6,143 bases of DNA from Actinomycetota bacterium (GTDB taxonomy: Bacteria; Actinomycetota; Actinomycetes; S36-B12): assembly GCA_026392575.1 (NCBI GenBank), contig JAPLBU010000414.1:1-6143 (forward strand). Direction: 5' to 3'. The translations under genes and the position numbers were made by a program. Each line of letters starts with the position of its first letter. Within the stretch, counting starts at the first letter, position 1. The notes beneath the pieces were generated by a model. That model ran no database searches and was not told the origin of the DNA. It was given only the letters and a program-made list of their open reading frames with translations. Positions 6,036-6,143 of the stretch are shown here, piece after piece.

Positions 6036-6143
6036 GTGGCCAGCATCGACAGCTTCGGATCCCGCGGCACCCTCACGGTCGGGGACCAGTCCTACGAGAT
6101 CTTTCGCATCAGCGCGGTCGAGGGCTCGGCGCGTCTCCCGTTC
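6036..6143 (+). CDS. acnA: Aconitate hydratase, N-terminal part (runs off right edge)
   Basis: Only the first 36 codons are visible, starting at GTG. The sequence (M)ASIDSFGSRGTLTVGDQSY followed by EIFRISAVEGSARLPF is the characteristic N-terminus of AcnA/IRP1-type aconitases. These interconvert citrate and isocitrate in the TCA cycle with a [4Fe-4S] cluster and are about 900 residues long. The cluster cysteines and active-site residues lie beyond the window. A strong ribosome binding site precedes it, and an 18-bp palindrome lies further upstream, probably its control site. It is separated from the tadG-like gene by 85 bases and has its own promoter candidate, so it is likely transcribed on its own. 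The identification rests on a short but very conserved stretch. Confidence 0.93.
   Translation, partial: MASIDSFGSRGTLTVGDQSYEIFRISAVEGSARLPF

Overview
The window looks like chromosomal DNA of a high-GC Gram-positive bacterium (Actinomycetota). The reasons are the GC-rich third codon positions, GTG starts, TANNNT -10 elements close to start codons, and the neighbourhood trkA / APC-type permease / TRAM-domain RNA methyltransferase / acnA, which I remember as common in this phylum. I cannot name the genus from the sequence.

Left part (1-2184) is a potassium-homeostasis locus. A partial trkA gene, encoding the NAD-binding regulatory subunit of K+ uptake, runs off the left edge on the minus strand. 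A KimA/KUP-like K+ transporter runs divergently from it on the plus strand. Only about 60 bases separate them, and each start codon has a TANNNT box 6-8 bases upstream, which suggests leaderless or nearly leaderless transcripts. The transporter would usually be labelled an amino-acid permease. Its first 125 residues align without gaps to my memory of Bacillus subtilis KimA and keep the residues reported there to bind K+.

Middle part (2177-3304): a TRAM-domain, iron-sulfur RNA (uracil-5) methyltransferase of the TrmA/RlmD/RumA family overlaps the end of the transporter gene by 8 bases and is probably translationally coupled to it. All expected catalytic and cluster-ligand residues are visible. 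An 11-bp direct repeat sits exactly on its stop codon.

Right-middle part (3305-5950): a two-gene unit with its own promoter and a strong ribosome binding site encodes a TadE-like class III pseudopilin and a large TadG-like protein. The latter has an N-terminal membrane anchor and a roughly 570-residue cysteine-rich outside domain with no recognisable von Willebrand A motif. The genes overlap by one base (TGATG). No tad secretion ATPase, platform protein, prepilin peptidase or flp pilin gene is present, so the products must use machinery encoded elsewhere or do something else. This is the least explained part of the window.

Right end (5951-6143): an 85-base gap contains a perfect 18-bp palindrome that overlaps a candidate promoter. 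It is followed by a good ribosome binding site and the first 36 codons of acnA (aconitate hydratase), which runs off the right edge.
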